The notes under the pieces are model-generated. The model worked only from the letters and a program-made list of their open reading frames with translations. It made no database searches and was not told where the DNA came from. A stretch of 39,702 bases of DNA from a virus, in the IMG/VR virus record IMGVR_UViG_3300042261_002392, positions 1-39,702 of that record, one strand, 5' to 3'. Shown one piece after another: positions 1 through 7,196 of this stretch. How positions within the stretch are numbered: position 1 is the stretch's first letter; the number at the start of each line of letters is the position of its first letter. The position numbers were made by a program, and so were the translations under genes.

Positions 1-1905
1 CTATAACGTCAAGGGCTTTCGCCCGCCCTTCCTCACAACTAATAACTGGCCCATAACGGCCAATATATCGTCGTGCCTGTACTTTTCAATAGCCAATCCG
101 AGCTTGTATGATAGCGGGAATGGCAGGTCGTACTGCTCGCCTTCCGCATGCTTCTCCAAGTACTTGCCAAGCTGTTCTTTGGGAACTTCAGCTAGCAGAG
201 CCGTTATGCCCACCAGGATGTCTGTATCCAACGCAGGAGCTTCAGCGACTTCTGGCATTACGTTGTCGTCTTCCAGGTTCACTACAGCCACCCGGGACGT
301 TTTTCCTTTGTCGATATCAATGGCAGTTTTCATATAGAGCATCGAATGCGCCAGGTGGTCTGCACGCAGCTTGCGCCACACAGCAACCTGGACTTCACCT
401 GACTGGGTGCGCCGCATCTCCTGGTCACGTTTGACAGCGGTGACCTGGTCAATCAGCAGTTCTGTTTCCACCGGGAGCCTGGGGGGCGTGCCAGGGAAGG
501 ACCATTCCCCTTCCCGAATGCTTTCCATCAGCCCATCCAAACCAGATGTCCGGTTGATGGCTACATTGGTCAGGTGATTCTTACCGTTACTTTTCCGAGC
601 TTTCCAGGTTTCCCTTTGCTCAGCATAGTCAGCCACCAGGAAACGGCCCGGGAACTTCTCCATCAACGCCACCATGCCGTGCCGGTTCGGGTTAGCATCC
701 CCCACGCCCCGCCGCACATGATAGACGTTCATAAGCTGCTCCAGCCGGCTGAAACCTTTCGCCATGGGAATCATCTCCACGTGAACAACTTTCTTGCGCC
801 GGCTGTCCTTCTCTATTTTGCAGACCACTACCTGGATTTCATTGCCCTGGTCAGCCCCCAGGTAATAAGTGGACCGGCCATCCCAGGCAGGCTCTGGCTC
901 GTAGGGTTCGTCAAAGCATGCGACCAGGATGTCATCCCTCTCCAGGCTGCCCCCTCCCACCTCGTAAGGCATGCCCAACCGTTTACGATAGAATTCAACC
1001 AGCTTTGTCTGGGGGTCACGGAAGATTTTATACAACACATCCGCTGGCGTTGTCATCATCTGGCTGACATGGAAGCCAATATGGTCGCTCGAAGCGTCCG
1101 GGCGACTGGGTACCCATCGGCCCTGACTGATGACTTCTTCGGTAAGTTCTGTATTGCAGGACATACACCCAAAGAAGACCTTTGTAGGCTTATTCGCCGG
1201 CCCTGTAATCCGCAGGTTGTTGTCCCACTCCAGCGGCTGTTCGGTGTTGCAGGACGGGCACTTCACCAGCCATTCCCGCATATCACTGTCTTGGTACAGG
1301 GAATGGATGCCAAAGTTCGCAATTGTTGGGGTGGACAGGAAAGTGGACAACTTCCATCGTGATGCGTCCATACGGTTGATGACGGTGCTGATGTTGTCCA
1401 TATTCGACAGGTCTACTTCGTCCACATATAGACTGTCAATTGGAAGCATACGGGCTTCCACGGACATCTCAGCGATGTAGATATAGCTGTTGCCAATCTT
1501 CTTGGCATGCATGGAGTTTGGGCTGCCGAGTTTACTTTTCAGGTACTCGGAGTTTGTCAGGATAGGGTCCAGGCGGGTCGTGGTGAAGTCTTGGGTGTCA
1601 GCCAGCCGGGGAAGCGTATACATCGCCCGGGCGTTCCAATTGGTCAAGAAATGCAAACATTTTACGATAGCCATAGTGGAAATGCCAGACTGGGTGGACT
1701 TGATGATTGACATCCTGCGGGCCTGGCCGATGGGGTATTTCTCAATCAGCCAGGGGTTGACAGCCTGGTAGATGTCAACGACCCACTGCCGGTTACTCAG
1801 TTCCCACTGCTTGTCCTCTAACAGGTCAACGTACATGATGCCAAACGCCAAGGGGTCCCGGAGCGCCAGGCTCTGCATTTCGTCTTGTGTGAGTTTAGCG
1901 GGCAT
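1..1905 (-). CDS. terL: Terminase large subunit, GpA-like
   Basis: DNA-packaging motor: ATPase plus nuclease that cuts concatemers and pumps DNA into the prohead. The 634-residue product has a P-loop-like segment KSTQSGIST (about 69-77) that is degenerate as in GpA-type terminases, a Walker B strand ending YVDEVD (about 160-165), two CxxC pairs (216-219 and 247-250) forming a probable zinc ribbon, and GADQG (about 350) beginning the nuclease half. An upstream in-frame ATG at 1974 exists, but ATG 1905 is preceded by AGGACT and overlaps the small-subunit stop by 11 bp, so it is preferred. The stop TAG is the first three bases of the window, so the gene is complete. Last visible gene of the minus-strand packaging operon. 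Confidence 0.88.
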   Translation of the reverse strand: MPAKLTQDEMQSLALRDPLAFGIMYVDLLEDKQWELSNRQWVVDIYQAVNPWLIEKYPIGQARRMSIIKSTQSGISTMAIVKCLHFLTNWNARAMYTLPRLADTQDFTTTRLDPILTNSEYLKSKLGSPNSMHAKKIGNSYIYIAEMSVEARMLPIDSLYVDEVDLSNMDNISTVINRMDASRWKLSTFLSTPTIANFGIHSLYQDSDMREWLVKCPSCNTEQPLEWDNNLRITGPANKPTKVFFGCMSCNTELTEEVISQGRWVPSRPDASSDHIGFHVSQMMTTPADVLYKIFRDPQTKLVEFYRKRLGMPYEVGGGSLERDDILVACFDEPYEPEPAWDGRSTYYLGADQGNEIQVVVCKIEKDSRRKKVVHVEMIPMAKGFSRLEQLMNVYHVRRGVGDANPNRHGMVALMEKFPGRFLVADYAEQRETWKARKSNGKNHLTNVAINRTSGLDGLMESIREGEWSFPGTPPRLPVETELLIDQVTAVKRDQEMRRTQSGEVQVAVWRKLRADHLAHSMLYMKTAIDIDKGKTSRVAVVNLEDDNVMPEVAEAPALDTDILVGITALLAEVPKEQLGKYLEKHAEGEQYDLPFPLSYKLGLAIEKYRHDDILAVMGQLLVVRKGGRKPLTL

Positions 1906-2785
1906 GGCTAGTCCTGTCGGACGAATGAACAGACCCTGGTTCCAGAAGAAACGTGTTCTCGTAGTCGGTGACAATCATGGCGTGTCCGCTGTTGATATGG
2001 CGGCTCAGGTCGGTGTAACGCTTGCCGCAAATGTGGCACTTCACCCCTTCCGGGTCATCGTCCAGGATGCCCAGTTCCCCAAAGGCTGGATTCCCATGCT
2101 CATCCGTAAGTGGTCCAGCGTTATCTGCTCTTGGGTCCACGACCCGGTAGGTAACTTCGATGGGTTCCAGTTCTGAACCATCCCGCTGCGCAAGGAGCCT
2201 GGTCGCAAGGTAGTCCAGTGCGTCCTGGTTGGCTTTGAGCAGGGTGTTGCCAACTTCATGGGTGACAGTCACATCAATTCCGACATTCGATTGAACAGCT
2301 TGCTGTTGCGGTTGTTCCTTTTGTGCAGTGAACAGACCAATGACGAACCGGGCCTGGGCAGCAATCACCGGCAGGACCTTCGGATTTACCCGCTCCCCGT
2401 CAGCGGTTTCCCCAGTTAGGGAAAGCTCTAGAACTTCCTGGGAGCGCTCAACCGCTGTAAGGAACTGCTGTTCCAGTTTGGATAGCCGCCATTTGGTGAG
2501 CAACTTCTTCCCATCGGCAATGGCTGCGGCCATGGCAGGGTACTCAGAAAGCCAACGTCGCAAGGTGTTCGTTTGGATGCCTAATTTCCTGGCTACCGTG
2601 TACGTGGGATGCCCAACCAAGATGAGTTCCACTGCCCGAATGACTTTCTCAGGGGTGTCTCCCTCGACTAGCTCCATGGCTATTTGCTCGACAATATCTG
2701 TCCACTCGATATCAGGCGCCGGGGTGTTAAGGTCTACTACGTTATCAGTGACAGTTACGATGGCTTTATCAGTGTCCCTTGTCAT
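1895..2785 (-). CDS. Putative terminase small subunit with HTH and C-terminal C2H2-like zinc finger
   Basis: Probable DNA-recognition subunit of the packaging enzyme, inferred mainly from its place directly before terL and from a helix-turn-helix around residues 50-85 (TVARKLGIQTNTLRRWLSEY), typical of small terminases. It is long for the family (296 residues). The C-terminal part carries CHICGKRYTDLSRHINSGH, a C-x2-C-x9-H-x5-H arrangement like Ros/MucR fingers, so it probably has a second DNA-binding element. Its start overlaps the preceding gene by 4 bp (ATGA) and its end overlaps terL. The terminase role is inference; the HTH and finger are seen. Confidence 0.7.
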   Translation of the reverse strand: MTRDTDKAIVTVTDNVVDLNTPAPDIEWTDIVEQIAMELVEGDTPEKVIRAVELILVGHPTYTVARKLGIQTNTLRRWLSEYPAMAAAIADGKKLLTKWRLSKLEQQFLTAVERSQEVLELSLTGETADGERVNPKVLPVIAAQARFVIGLFTAQKEQPQQQAVQSNVGIDVTVTHEVGNTLLKANQDALDYLATRLLAQRDGSELEPIEVTYRVVDPRADNAGPLTDEHGNPAFGELGILDDDPEGVKCHICGKRYTDLSRHINSGHAMIVTDYENTFLLEPGSVHSSDRTSHAR

Positions 2786-2976
2786 AATTCGGCAAACTCT
2801 AGCTCATGCTCCCGCACCCGCTTATTCTGCCTGCGTTCCCGAAGGATATCCCGCCACATGAAGCGAAGCCACTCAGGCCAAAGCAGGGACTGGCGACCGA
2901 ATATCCTTTCGCAGGCGGAGCAAATGGCGAACTGGTATGTGATTGGCTTCCCGCAGTTTAAGCACCTGTGAGTCAT
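2782..2976 (-). CDS. Small zinc-ribbon protein
   Basis: Sixty-four residues with CLNCG near the N-terminus and CSAC about 15 residues later, a four-cysteine zinc knuckle, followed by an Arg-rich tail (RDILRERRQNKRVREHE). Function unknown. Four-base overlaps on both sides (with the sigma-like gene upstream and the small terminase downstream) make it part of one translationally coupled packaging operon. It could assist DNA or RNA binding of its neighbours; nothing in the sequence proves that. Confidence 0.65.
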   Translation of the reverse strand: MTHRCLNCGKPITYQFAICSACERIFGRQSLLWPEWLRFMWRDILRERRQNKRVREHELEFAEL

Positions 2977-3170
2977 TCGGCTCCTTTCAATGTCATTTTC
3001 AAATTATCTATGGCAATTGACTTCGTGTAAAAGACCGCCGCAGTGGATATGCCCAGTACGTTTCCGCAGTCTTCTAATTTAAAGCCTGCCGACAGCAGGG
3101 CGACTACCACCCGTTGCCTTTCAGGCAGTCTAGCTACGGCTATTGTCAGGTCAAAGACGGTTTCATTCAT
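2973..3170 (-). CDS. Miniature sigma-70 region 4-like HTH protein
   Basis: Sixty-five residues that consist almost only of a sigma region 4-like fold: LPERQRVVVALLSAGF, then the helix-turn-helix LEDCGNVLGISTAAV and a basic-hydrophobic last helix (YTKSIAIDNLK). Region 2, which contacts the -10 box, is absent, so it cannot be a complete sigma factor. It is the first gene of the minus-strand packaging operon, directly behind its promoter, and may act as a late-gene activator or a polymerase appropriation factor (inference). Its end overlaps the next gene by 4 bp. Confidence 0.65.
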   Translation of the reverse strand: MNETVFDLTIAVARLPERQRVVVALLSAGFKLEDCGNVLGISTAAVFYTKSIAIDNLKMTLKGAE

Positions 3171-3188
3171 GTTCTTTATCCAGCTATC

Positions 3189-3217
3189 ATTATAGCAACA
3201 AACTACACAATATACAA
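3189..3217 (-). promoter_or_regulatory. Promoter of the packaging operon
   Basis: Read on the minus strand: -35 TTGTAT (3217-3212), 17-bp spacer, -10 TATAAT (3194-3189) with an extended -10 TTGC before it. It points to the gene starting at 3170 and lies back to back with the ssb promoter. Confidence 0.65.
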
Positions 3218-3230
3218 GTCAATAACTTGT
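3214..3230. promoter_or_regulatory. Inverted repeat between divergent promoters (putative operator)
   Basis: ACAAGT-caata-ACTTGT, two 6-bp arms around a 5-bp centre. One arm lies in the -35 region of the leftward promoter and the other in the -35 region of the rightward ssb promoter, so one bound protein could control both directions. The binding protein is unknown. Confidence 0.5.
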
Positions 3231-3255
3231 TTAATATAACGACTTATGATATAAT
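3227..3255 (+). promoter_or_regulatory. Promoter of the ssb operon
   Basis: -35 TTGTTT (3227-3232), 17-bp spacer, perfect -10 TATAAT (3250-3255). Transcription would start about 30 bp before the ssb start codon, which has the ribosome site AAAGGAAGG at about 3274-3282. Confidence 0.7.
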
Positions 3256-3291
3256 TAATATATATAGCATACTAAAGGAAGGTGCAGCAAC

Positions 3292-3732
3292 ATGAACGAA
3301 CTAATCAACTCCTGCCGTTTCATCGGAAGCCTGGGACAAGACCCAGAAGGCCGTTTCACTCCCAAGGGAACTCCGCTGACCAAGTTTTCTATCGCTGTCG
3401 ATAACGCCCCCATCAAAAAAGATGGGAAGACTGAGAAGAAAGACCCCACCTGGGTGCCCATCACTGCCTGGAACGAACTGGCCACCTTCTGCAATGACTA
3501 CCTGCGCAAAGGTTCACTCATCGCAGTAGACTGCGAACTCTCATACAACACGTATGAGAAAGATGGCATCAAACATACTGTGGCCAACTTTACTGCTCGC
3601 TCGGTCAAGCCCCTGGCTCGTTGGGGTAAGGACAATGGCAACAGCCCTGAAGGTGACACTGTCAGCAACAGCCGTGGCAGCAAGCCGGTTGTCACAGACC
3701 TGGATACGGACGACGACGGACTGCCGTTCTAA
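3292..3732 (+). CDS. ssb: Single-stranded DNA-binding protein
   Basis: Coats single-stranded DNA during phage replication and recombination and recruits partner enzymes. The 146-residue product begins with an OB-fold of the bacterial SSB type (FIGSLGQDPEGRFTPKGTPL, WVPITAW) and ends in the acidic tip DTDDDGLPF, the usual docking tail for SSB-interacting proteins. The middle linker is short. First gene of the rightward operon, with strong promoter and ribosome site. Start ATG is fixed by AAAGGAAGG about 9 bases upstream; the stop TAA shares a base with the next ATG. Confidence 0.93.
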   Translation: MNELINSCRFIGSLGQDPEGRFTPKGTPLTKFSIAVDNAPIKKDGKTEKKDPTWVPITAWNELATFCNDYLRKGSLIAVDCELSYNTYEKDGIKHTVANFTARSVKPLARWGKDNGNSPEGDTVSNSRGSKPVVTDLDTDDDGLPF

Positions 3733-4028
3733 TGGCCTACCCGTCCGGGATTGTGGCTATGGCAAAAGTGGTTGGGTCAGGGCAAAACCCTGACCTGGCC
3801 TTATCCGCTCTGCTTCATCTGGCGGCTGCCTGGTCTGCAATCAAGCAGTTGGAGAGCAAAGGGGTGCCTCTGGAGATATCCGGGCGCCCCATTGTTCTCA
3901 GCGCAATCGAGAGAGCCTTCATGGAAGCGTCCATGCTCAGGTCTACTGTAGTCCCCAACAACCTGCTGGATGTTTCCTGTGTGACGAAATTTGGAAGGGT
4001 AGTCGATGAAAGCAAGATTTCGTATTGA
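3732..4028 (+). CDS. Hypothetical protein
   Basis: Ninety-eight residues, no family recognised. An Ala/Leu-rich helical middle (DLALSALLHLAAAWSAIKQLE) is the only clear feature. The start codon overlaps the ssb stop (TAATG), so it is probably translated by re-initiation after ssb; the 3' end overlaps the following gene by 23 bp. Position suggests an early replication-linked accessory role (inference only). Confidence 0.55.
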   Translation: MAYPSGIVAMAKVVGSGQNPDLALSALLHLAAAWSAIKQLESKGVPLEISGRPIVLSAIERAFMEASMLRSTVVPNNLLDVSCVTKFGRVVDESKISY

Positions 4029-4206
4029 GCTGCTTGGGAACCCAAAGCTGATGGGTGTTCTTCACATAGACGTTTCAGTACCCAAAGAGACGCAGGCGGT
4101 TGCATTGGCCTTGGGTATAGGCGAAGAAGAGCAGAAGAACCTTGTGGGCCAGCGGCTCCAGGAAGTTATTCAGCTTATCGGGCTGGACAGCGACGACGAA
4201 CTGTAG
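4006..4206 (+). CDS. Small hypothetical protein
   Basis: Sixty-six residues, mixed beta then alpha, acidic C-terminus (LIGLDSDDEL). No family recognised. Ribosome site GGAAGGG lies before the ATG inside the previous gene. It ends two bases before the RNase H start codon and so is probably co-translated with its neighbours. Confidence 0.5.
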   Translation: MKARFRIELLGNPKLMGVLHIDVSVPKETQAVALALGIGEEEQKNLVGQRLQEVIQLIGLDSDDEL

Positions 4207-4208
4207 CC

Positions 4209-4712
4209 ATGCTGACAGATGTTCACATATGGACGGACGGTAGCGTGACTACCAACCCAGGACCTGCTGGTTACGCCGCAGTGTTGGTTCACAACCAAGC
4301 TGCCCGTATTGTTGGTGGGCACAATCGCCATGCAACAAACAACGTTGCCGAGACGGAGGCGGTTTGCCTGGCCCTGAGTGCGCTTAAGAAACCTTGCAGG
4401 GCGATTTTCAACACAGACAGCATGTATGTGATTTACGGCATGCAGCGTGTTCTGGAGAACATCAAGTACGGCAAGAAGCGTCTGCCCAAGACAAACACCG
4501 AAGTTTGGGAAGATGTTCGTAGTCTGGTTGGGAAGCACAGCATCATCATGCTGAAGGCGGAAGGCCATTCTGGCGACCCGTTCAACGACCTTGCTGACTA
4601 CTACGCCGGCATCTGTGCCTTCAAACAAACCAATGTGGACTTCCTGGTCGCTGATTACACGACCATTCTGGATGCGCCAAAGAAGAAGAAGGCTTTTCGC
4701 TATGCTTATTAG
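4209..4712 (+). CDS. Ribonuclease H-like protein
   Basis: Would cleave RNA in RNA-DNA hybrids, for example primers. The 167-residue product shows the RNase HI pattern: WTDGSV (first catalytic Asp), NNVAETEAV (Glu), FNTDSMYVI (second Asp), and GHSGDPFNDLAD near the end with the His and last Asp. All four acidic residues are present, so it is probably active. It overlaps the following methyltransferase by 11 bp. The tail after about residue 140 is an extension of unknown role. Confidence 0.85.
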   Translation: MLTDVHIWTDGSVTTNPGPAGYAAVLVHNQAARIVGGHNRHATNNVAETEAVCLALSALKKPCRAIFNTDSMYVIYGMQRVLENIKYGKKRLPKTNTEVWEDVRSLVGKHSIIMLKAEGHSGDPFNDLADYYAGICAFKQTNVDFLVADYTTILDAPKKKKAFRYAY

Positions 4713-5670
4713 GACTTACCAGAATGAAATAGACGGGGCCTGCTGCGCTGTTCTACGCCGGCAGTTCCCAACTTCCTATGTTGACCAGCGGAGTATTGAA
4801 TATGTCCAACGAGAAGACCTTTACCAGTACGACCAAGGCCATTTTTTCGCAGGTATCGGAGGATTCTCTCTCGGCTTTGAACGGGCTGGCCTACCAGCAG
4901 ATGTCAATGTTTGGACCGGAGGGTTTCCCTGTCAGGACCTCAGCGTTTCTGGCAAGCGTGCCGGTCTGGCTGGAGAGCGGAGTGGACTGTACTTCCAGTT
5001 CCACCGACTTGTTACAAGCCTATACCCAAGATGGGTGGTCTTTGAAAATGTCCCCGGACTTCTCAGTTCCAACGATGGGTGGGACTTTGCAATCGTTATC
5101 GGAGGACTTACCGGGGTCATACCGAGCGTTCCTAAGCAGGGTTGGGGAAACGCAGGGTTCGCAAGAGGACCCATCTACAGTGTGGCATACCGCATTCTCG
5201 ATGCGCAGTTTTTCGGAGTTCCCCAACGGCGCCGTCGTGTCTTCATTGTCGGAAGTCTTGGAGACAGCACCTGCTCCGAGATACTCTTTGAGCCAGAAAG
5301 CCTGCCAGGGGATACTCCGCCGAGCAGAGAAGCGGGGCAAGGCTATACCACCCTTTTTACGGAAGCTGCTGGAAGACAGGCTGTAGCCTACATCGCCAAC
5401 TGGCAGTCGGGTGGTGGAAAGATGGATGACAACGTGGCCGCAACCATTCGGGCTGGGGCCGAGAACAGCTACCAGTTCGTGTATGGGCAGGACAGCGGTG
5501 TACGCAGGCTTACCCCAACCGAGTGCGCCCGCCTCCAGGGGTTCGGGGATGATTGGAACTCGTGGCTCTCGGATGCTGCTCGTTACAAGCAATTTGGAAA
5601 CGCTGTTTGTGTGCCTGTTGCTGAATGGATTGGGCGACGACTTATTACAACTACCAGACGGAAGGATTAG
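4702..5670 (+). CDS. C5-cytosine DNA methyltransferase
   Basis: Transfers a methyl group from SAM to C5 of cytosine, probably to protect phage DNA from host restriction. In 322 residues: FFAGIGGFSLG (motif I, about 48-58), GGFPCQ (motif IV with catalytic Cys, about 73-78), FENV (motif VI, 114-117), QRRRRVFIVG (motif VIII), RRLTPTECARLQGF (motif IX) and FGNAV (motif X). The motif II/III-like segment (NEIDGACCAVLRR...VDQRSIEYV) comes before motif I and only about 20 residues separate motifs I and IV, a permuted layout I know from some phage enzymes. The open frame extends upstream to 4591, but ATG 4702 overlaps the RNase H stop by 11 bp and is preferred. A second reading frame runs inside it (4802-5386). 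Confidence 0.88.
   Translation: MLIRTYQNEIDGACCAVLRRQFPTSYVDQRSIEYVQREDLYQYDQGHFFAGIGGFSLGFERAGLPADVNVWTGGFPCQDLSVSGKRAGLAGERSGLYFQFHRLVTSLYPRWVVFENVPGLLSSNDGWDFAIVIGGLTGVIPSVPKQGWGNAGFARGPIYSVAYRILDAQFFGVPQRRRRVFIVGSLGDSTCSEILFEPESLPGDTPPSREAGQGYTTLFTEAAGRQAVAYIANWQSGGGKMDDNVAATIRAGAENSYQFVYGQDSGVRRLTPTECARLQGFGDDWNSWLSDAARYKQFGNAVCVPVAEWIGRRLITTTRRKD
4802..5386 (+). CDS. Overlapping +1-frame gene inside the C5 methyltransferase
   Basis: A 194-residue frame lying wholly within the methyltransferase gene, shifted +1. ATG 4802 has CGGAG 8 bases upstream, a plausible ribosome site in its own right. The product contains DGWSLKMSPDFS, SLSEVLET and near its end SQKACQGILRRAEKRGK, a basic helical tail. 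From memory, proteins ending in a similar ACxGILRRAxKRGK tail occur beside phage cytosine methyltransferases; this was not searched. Part of the pattern is forced by conserved methyltransferase codons (ENV gives KMS in the +1 frame), so translation is plausible but unproven. Role unknown. Confidence 0.45.
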   Translation: MSNEKTFTSTTKAIFSQVSEDSLSALNGLAYQQMSMFGPEGFPVRTSAFLASVPVWLESGVDCTSSSTDLLQAYTQDGWSLKMSPDFSVPTMGGTLQSLSEDLPGSYRAFLSRVGETQGSQEDPSTVWHTAFSMRSFSEFPNGAVVSSLSEVLETAPAPRYSLSQKACQGILRRAEKRGKAIPPFLRKLLEDRL

Positions 5671-5680
5671 GAAGAGCATT

Positions 5681-6211
5681 ATGGGAAGACCAAGCGCAGA
5701 TAGGACTAATTTACCTGAGAAGTACTGCAAGACATGCGGTAAACGGATTGAGATTAGGGTCTATCGAAGTGGACGTAAAGAAACTATAGACCATTTTAAC
5801 AAGCGGTTGTTTTGTGACAAAGGCTGTTATGGGTTAACGCTCAGAAACAATCCTGAAAAGCTGGGCACAAGAAGAACGCATGCAATCTCAAGTAGCATGG
5901 TACCCGCTGGACCCTGCGCTAATTGTGGTGCTCCCGATGCAAGGGATGTCCATCACATTAATAAAAACGAGCATGACAACTCACTTGAGAACCTAATACG
6001 TCTTTGTGATTCGTGTCATAGAAAAGAACACAGAGCCATACAAGGTTCTTGTATGGTTTGCGGAAAACAACAAATAGCGTGTGGTCTTTGCAGACATCAC
6101 TACAATATAGCTTATAGATATGGCGACCCTTATTACGTTGCTAAACCAGATGGTTGCCATCACAAAGACCAGTCACAGTCTACTCAGATACCCATGGCGT
6201 TAGGAGATTAA
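5681..6211 (+). CDS. HNH endonuclease (free-standing, homing-type)
   Basis: A 176-residue protein with zinc-binding pairs CKTCG and CDKGC at the N-terminus, then CANCG...DVHHINKNEHDNSLENLI...CDSCHRKEH, the HNH nuclease core with its two-His motif, Asn and final His, and a further CMVCG...CGLCRHH cluster. Such genes often move between phages as homing nucleases. Codons are visibly AT-richer than in the flanking genes, which suggests recent arrival. AGGAAGAG precedes ATG 5681, right after the methyltransferase stop; an upstream in-frame extension overlaps that gene and is not used. Confidence 0.8.
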   Translation: MGRPSADRTNLPEKYCKTCGKRIEIRVYRSGRKETIDHFNKRLFCDKGCYGLTLRNNPEKLGTRRTHAISSSMVPAGPCANCGAPDARDVHHINKNEHDNSLENLIRLCDSCHRKEHRAIQGSCMVCGKQQIACGLCRHHYNIAYRYGDPYYVAKPDGCHHKDQSQSTQIPMALGD

Positions 6212-6213
6212 GC

Positions 6214-6828
6214 ATGGCCACAGTTTCGTACCATAGCCAGCCAGGTATTCACCAAACACGGGGTGCTGTCCCCCTGGATGGCACCAAAGCAGTGTACACC
6301 GTTGGCAAGCAGTTGTGGCCCCAGGAAGTGGAACAGTGGCTGGCAGCCCGTCTCATCGGGAAAACTCTGCACGTCTGCTGTGGCAAGAGTCGCCTGGGCA
6401 ACGTGCGCCTGGATATGTTTCAGTCTGATGTTGACGTTCGGGGTGACGCTGCTCGCCTTCCCTTTTGGGATAAAACTTTCGACACCGTCCTGGCAGACCC
6501 TCCCTATTCCGGCCAGTTCCAATGGAACCACGACATGCTTAATGAGCTGCACCGTGTTGCGAGCCAGCGCATCATTTTCCAGCACTGGTTCTCCCCCGTA
6601 AACCGACTCGGGCATTTCAAGAAAGCCTATGCCTTTAAGGCCACAGAAGCGGCACTGGCTCCTTACCTGGAAGATGAAGGGGCAGTAGTACTGGTCAATA
6701 CCGACGATGGGCCGGTCATGGTTCGGGAAGAAAACAGCGACTACTTTACCGCTGTGGAAACGGCTGCCTGGAACCCCAGGTCGTACTTCGGGCGTGTGCA
6801 GGTCATCACCGTAATGGACCGTCAATGA
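6214..6828 (+). CDS. SAM-dependent methyltransferase
   Basis: Class I SAM-binding fold in 204 residues: LHVCCGKSRLGNVRLDM (motif I region, Gly-poor with CCG), VRGDAARLPFWDKTFDTVLADPPYSG with the catalytic-type DPPY, then LHRVASQRIIFQHWF. The DPPY motif is typical of N6-adenine or N4-cytosine amino methyltransferases, but the LPF-DKTFD style also occurs in small-molecule enzymes, so the substrate is open. Start ATG 6214 is chosen because AGGAG lies 7 bases upstream; a longer frame from 6154 overlaps the HNH gene. Stop overlaps the next start (ATGA). Confidence 0.72.
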   Translation: MATVSYHSQPGIHQTRGAVPLDGTKAVYTVGKQLWPQEVEQWLAARLIGKTLHVCCGKSRLGNVRLDMFQSDVDVRGDAARLPFWDKTFDTVLADPPYSGQFQWNHDMLNELHRVASQRIIFQHWFSPVNRLGHFKKAYAFKATEAALAPYLEDEGAVVLVNTDDGPVMVREENSDYFTAVETAAWNPRSYFGRVQVITVMDRQ

Positions 6829-7196
6829 TACTTAAGCTGACGAAAGCAGCACGGGTGGCGGAAGTGGCCGCTCGAAAAAAAGCACTAGCTGAATACCGCC
6901 GCACCCAGGCGGCACTATCGATTGACCGGGATAAAAACTACTGCGTGTTCTGTTACTTCGTGCTTGGGAAAGAGCGACTTCGGGAAGACATCCATCATGT
7001 GTATGGGCGTGGCAAGGAACGATGTGATTGGCGAGAGAGCTATAGAAGTTTAGTTGGGACTTGCCGGCAGCACCATCCTTTGCCCATCATGAACCCCAGT
7101 GAGAAGACTGCCTGGATTGAAGTGGTCTTGAAGCTGGCGAATGACACGCCCATCAACAAGAAGTTTGTTCACGTGAGCAATGGCTGTACCGACTAA
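6825..7196 (+). CDS. HNH nuclease-like protein
   Basis: A 123-residue protein: basic helical N-terminus (KAARVAEVAARKKALAEYRR), CVFC, then DIHHVYGRGKER, RSLVGTCRQHHP. The CxxC, double His, and C-x2-HH pieces are in the order of an HNH nuclease core; the Asn of the second position is not obvious, so activity is uncertain. Starts in a 4-bp overlap with the methyltransferase and overlaps the next gene by 17 bp. Confidence 0.6.
   Translation: MILKLTKAARVAEVAARKKALAEYRRTQAALSIDRDKNYCVFCYFVLGKERLREDIHHVYGRGKERCDWRESYRSLVGTCRQHHPLPIMNPSEKTAWIEVVLKLANDTPINKKFVHVSNGCTD

Noticed and set aside
4591-4701. Upstream extension of the first C5 methyltransferase
   Set aside because: It lies inside the RNase H gene, has shadow-like composition, and ATG 4702 fits the usual small overlap.
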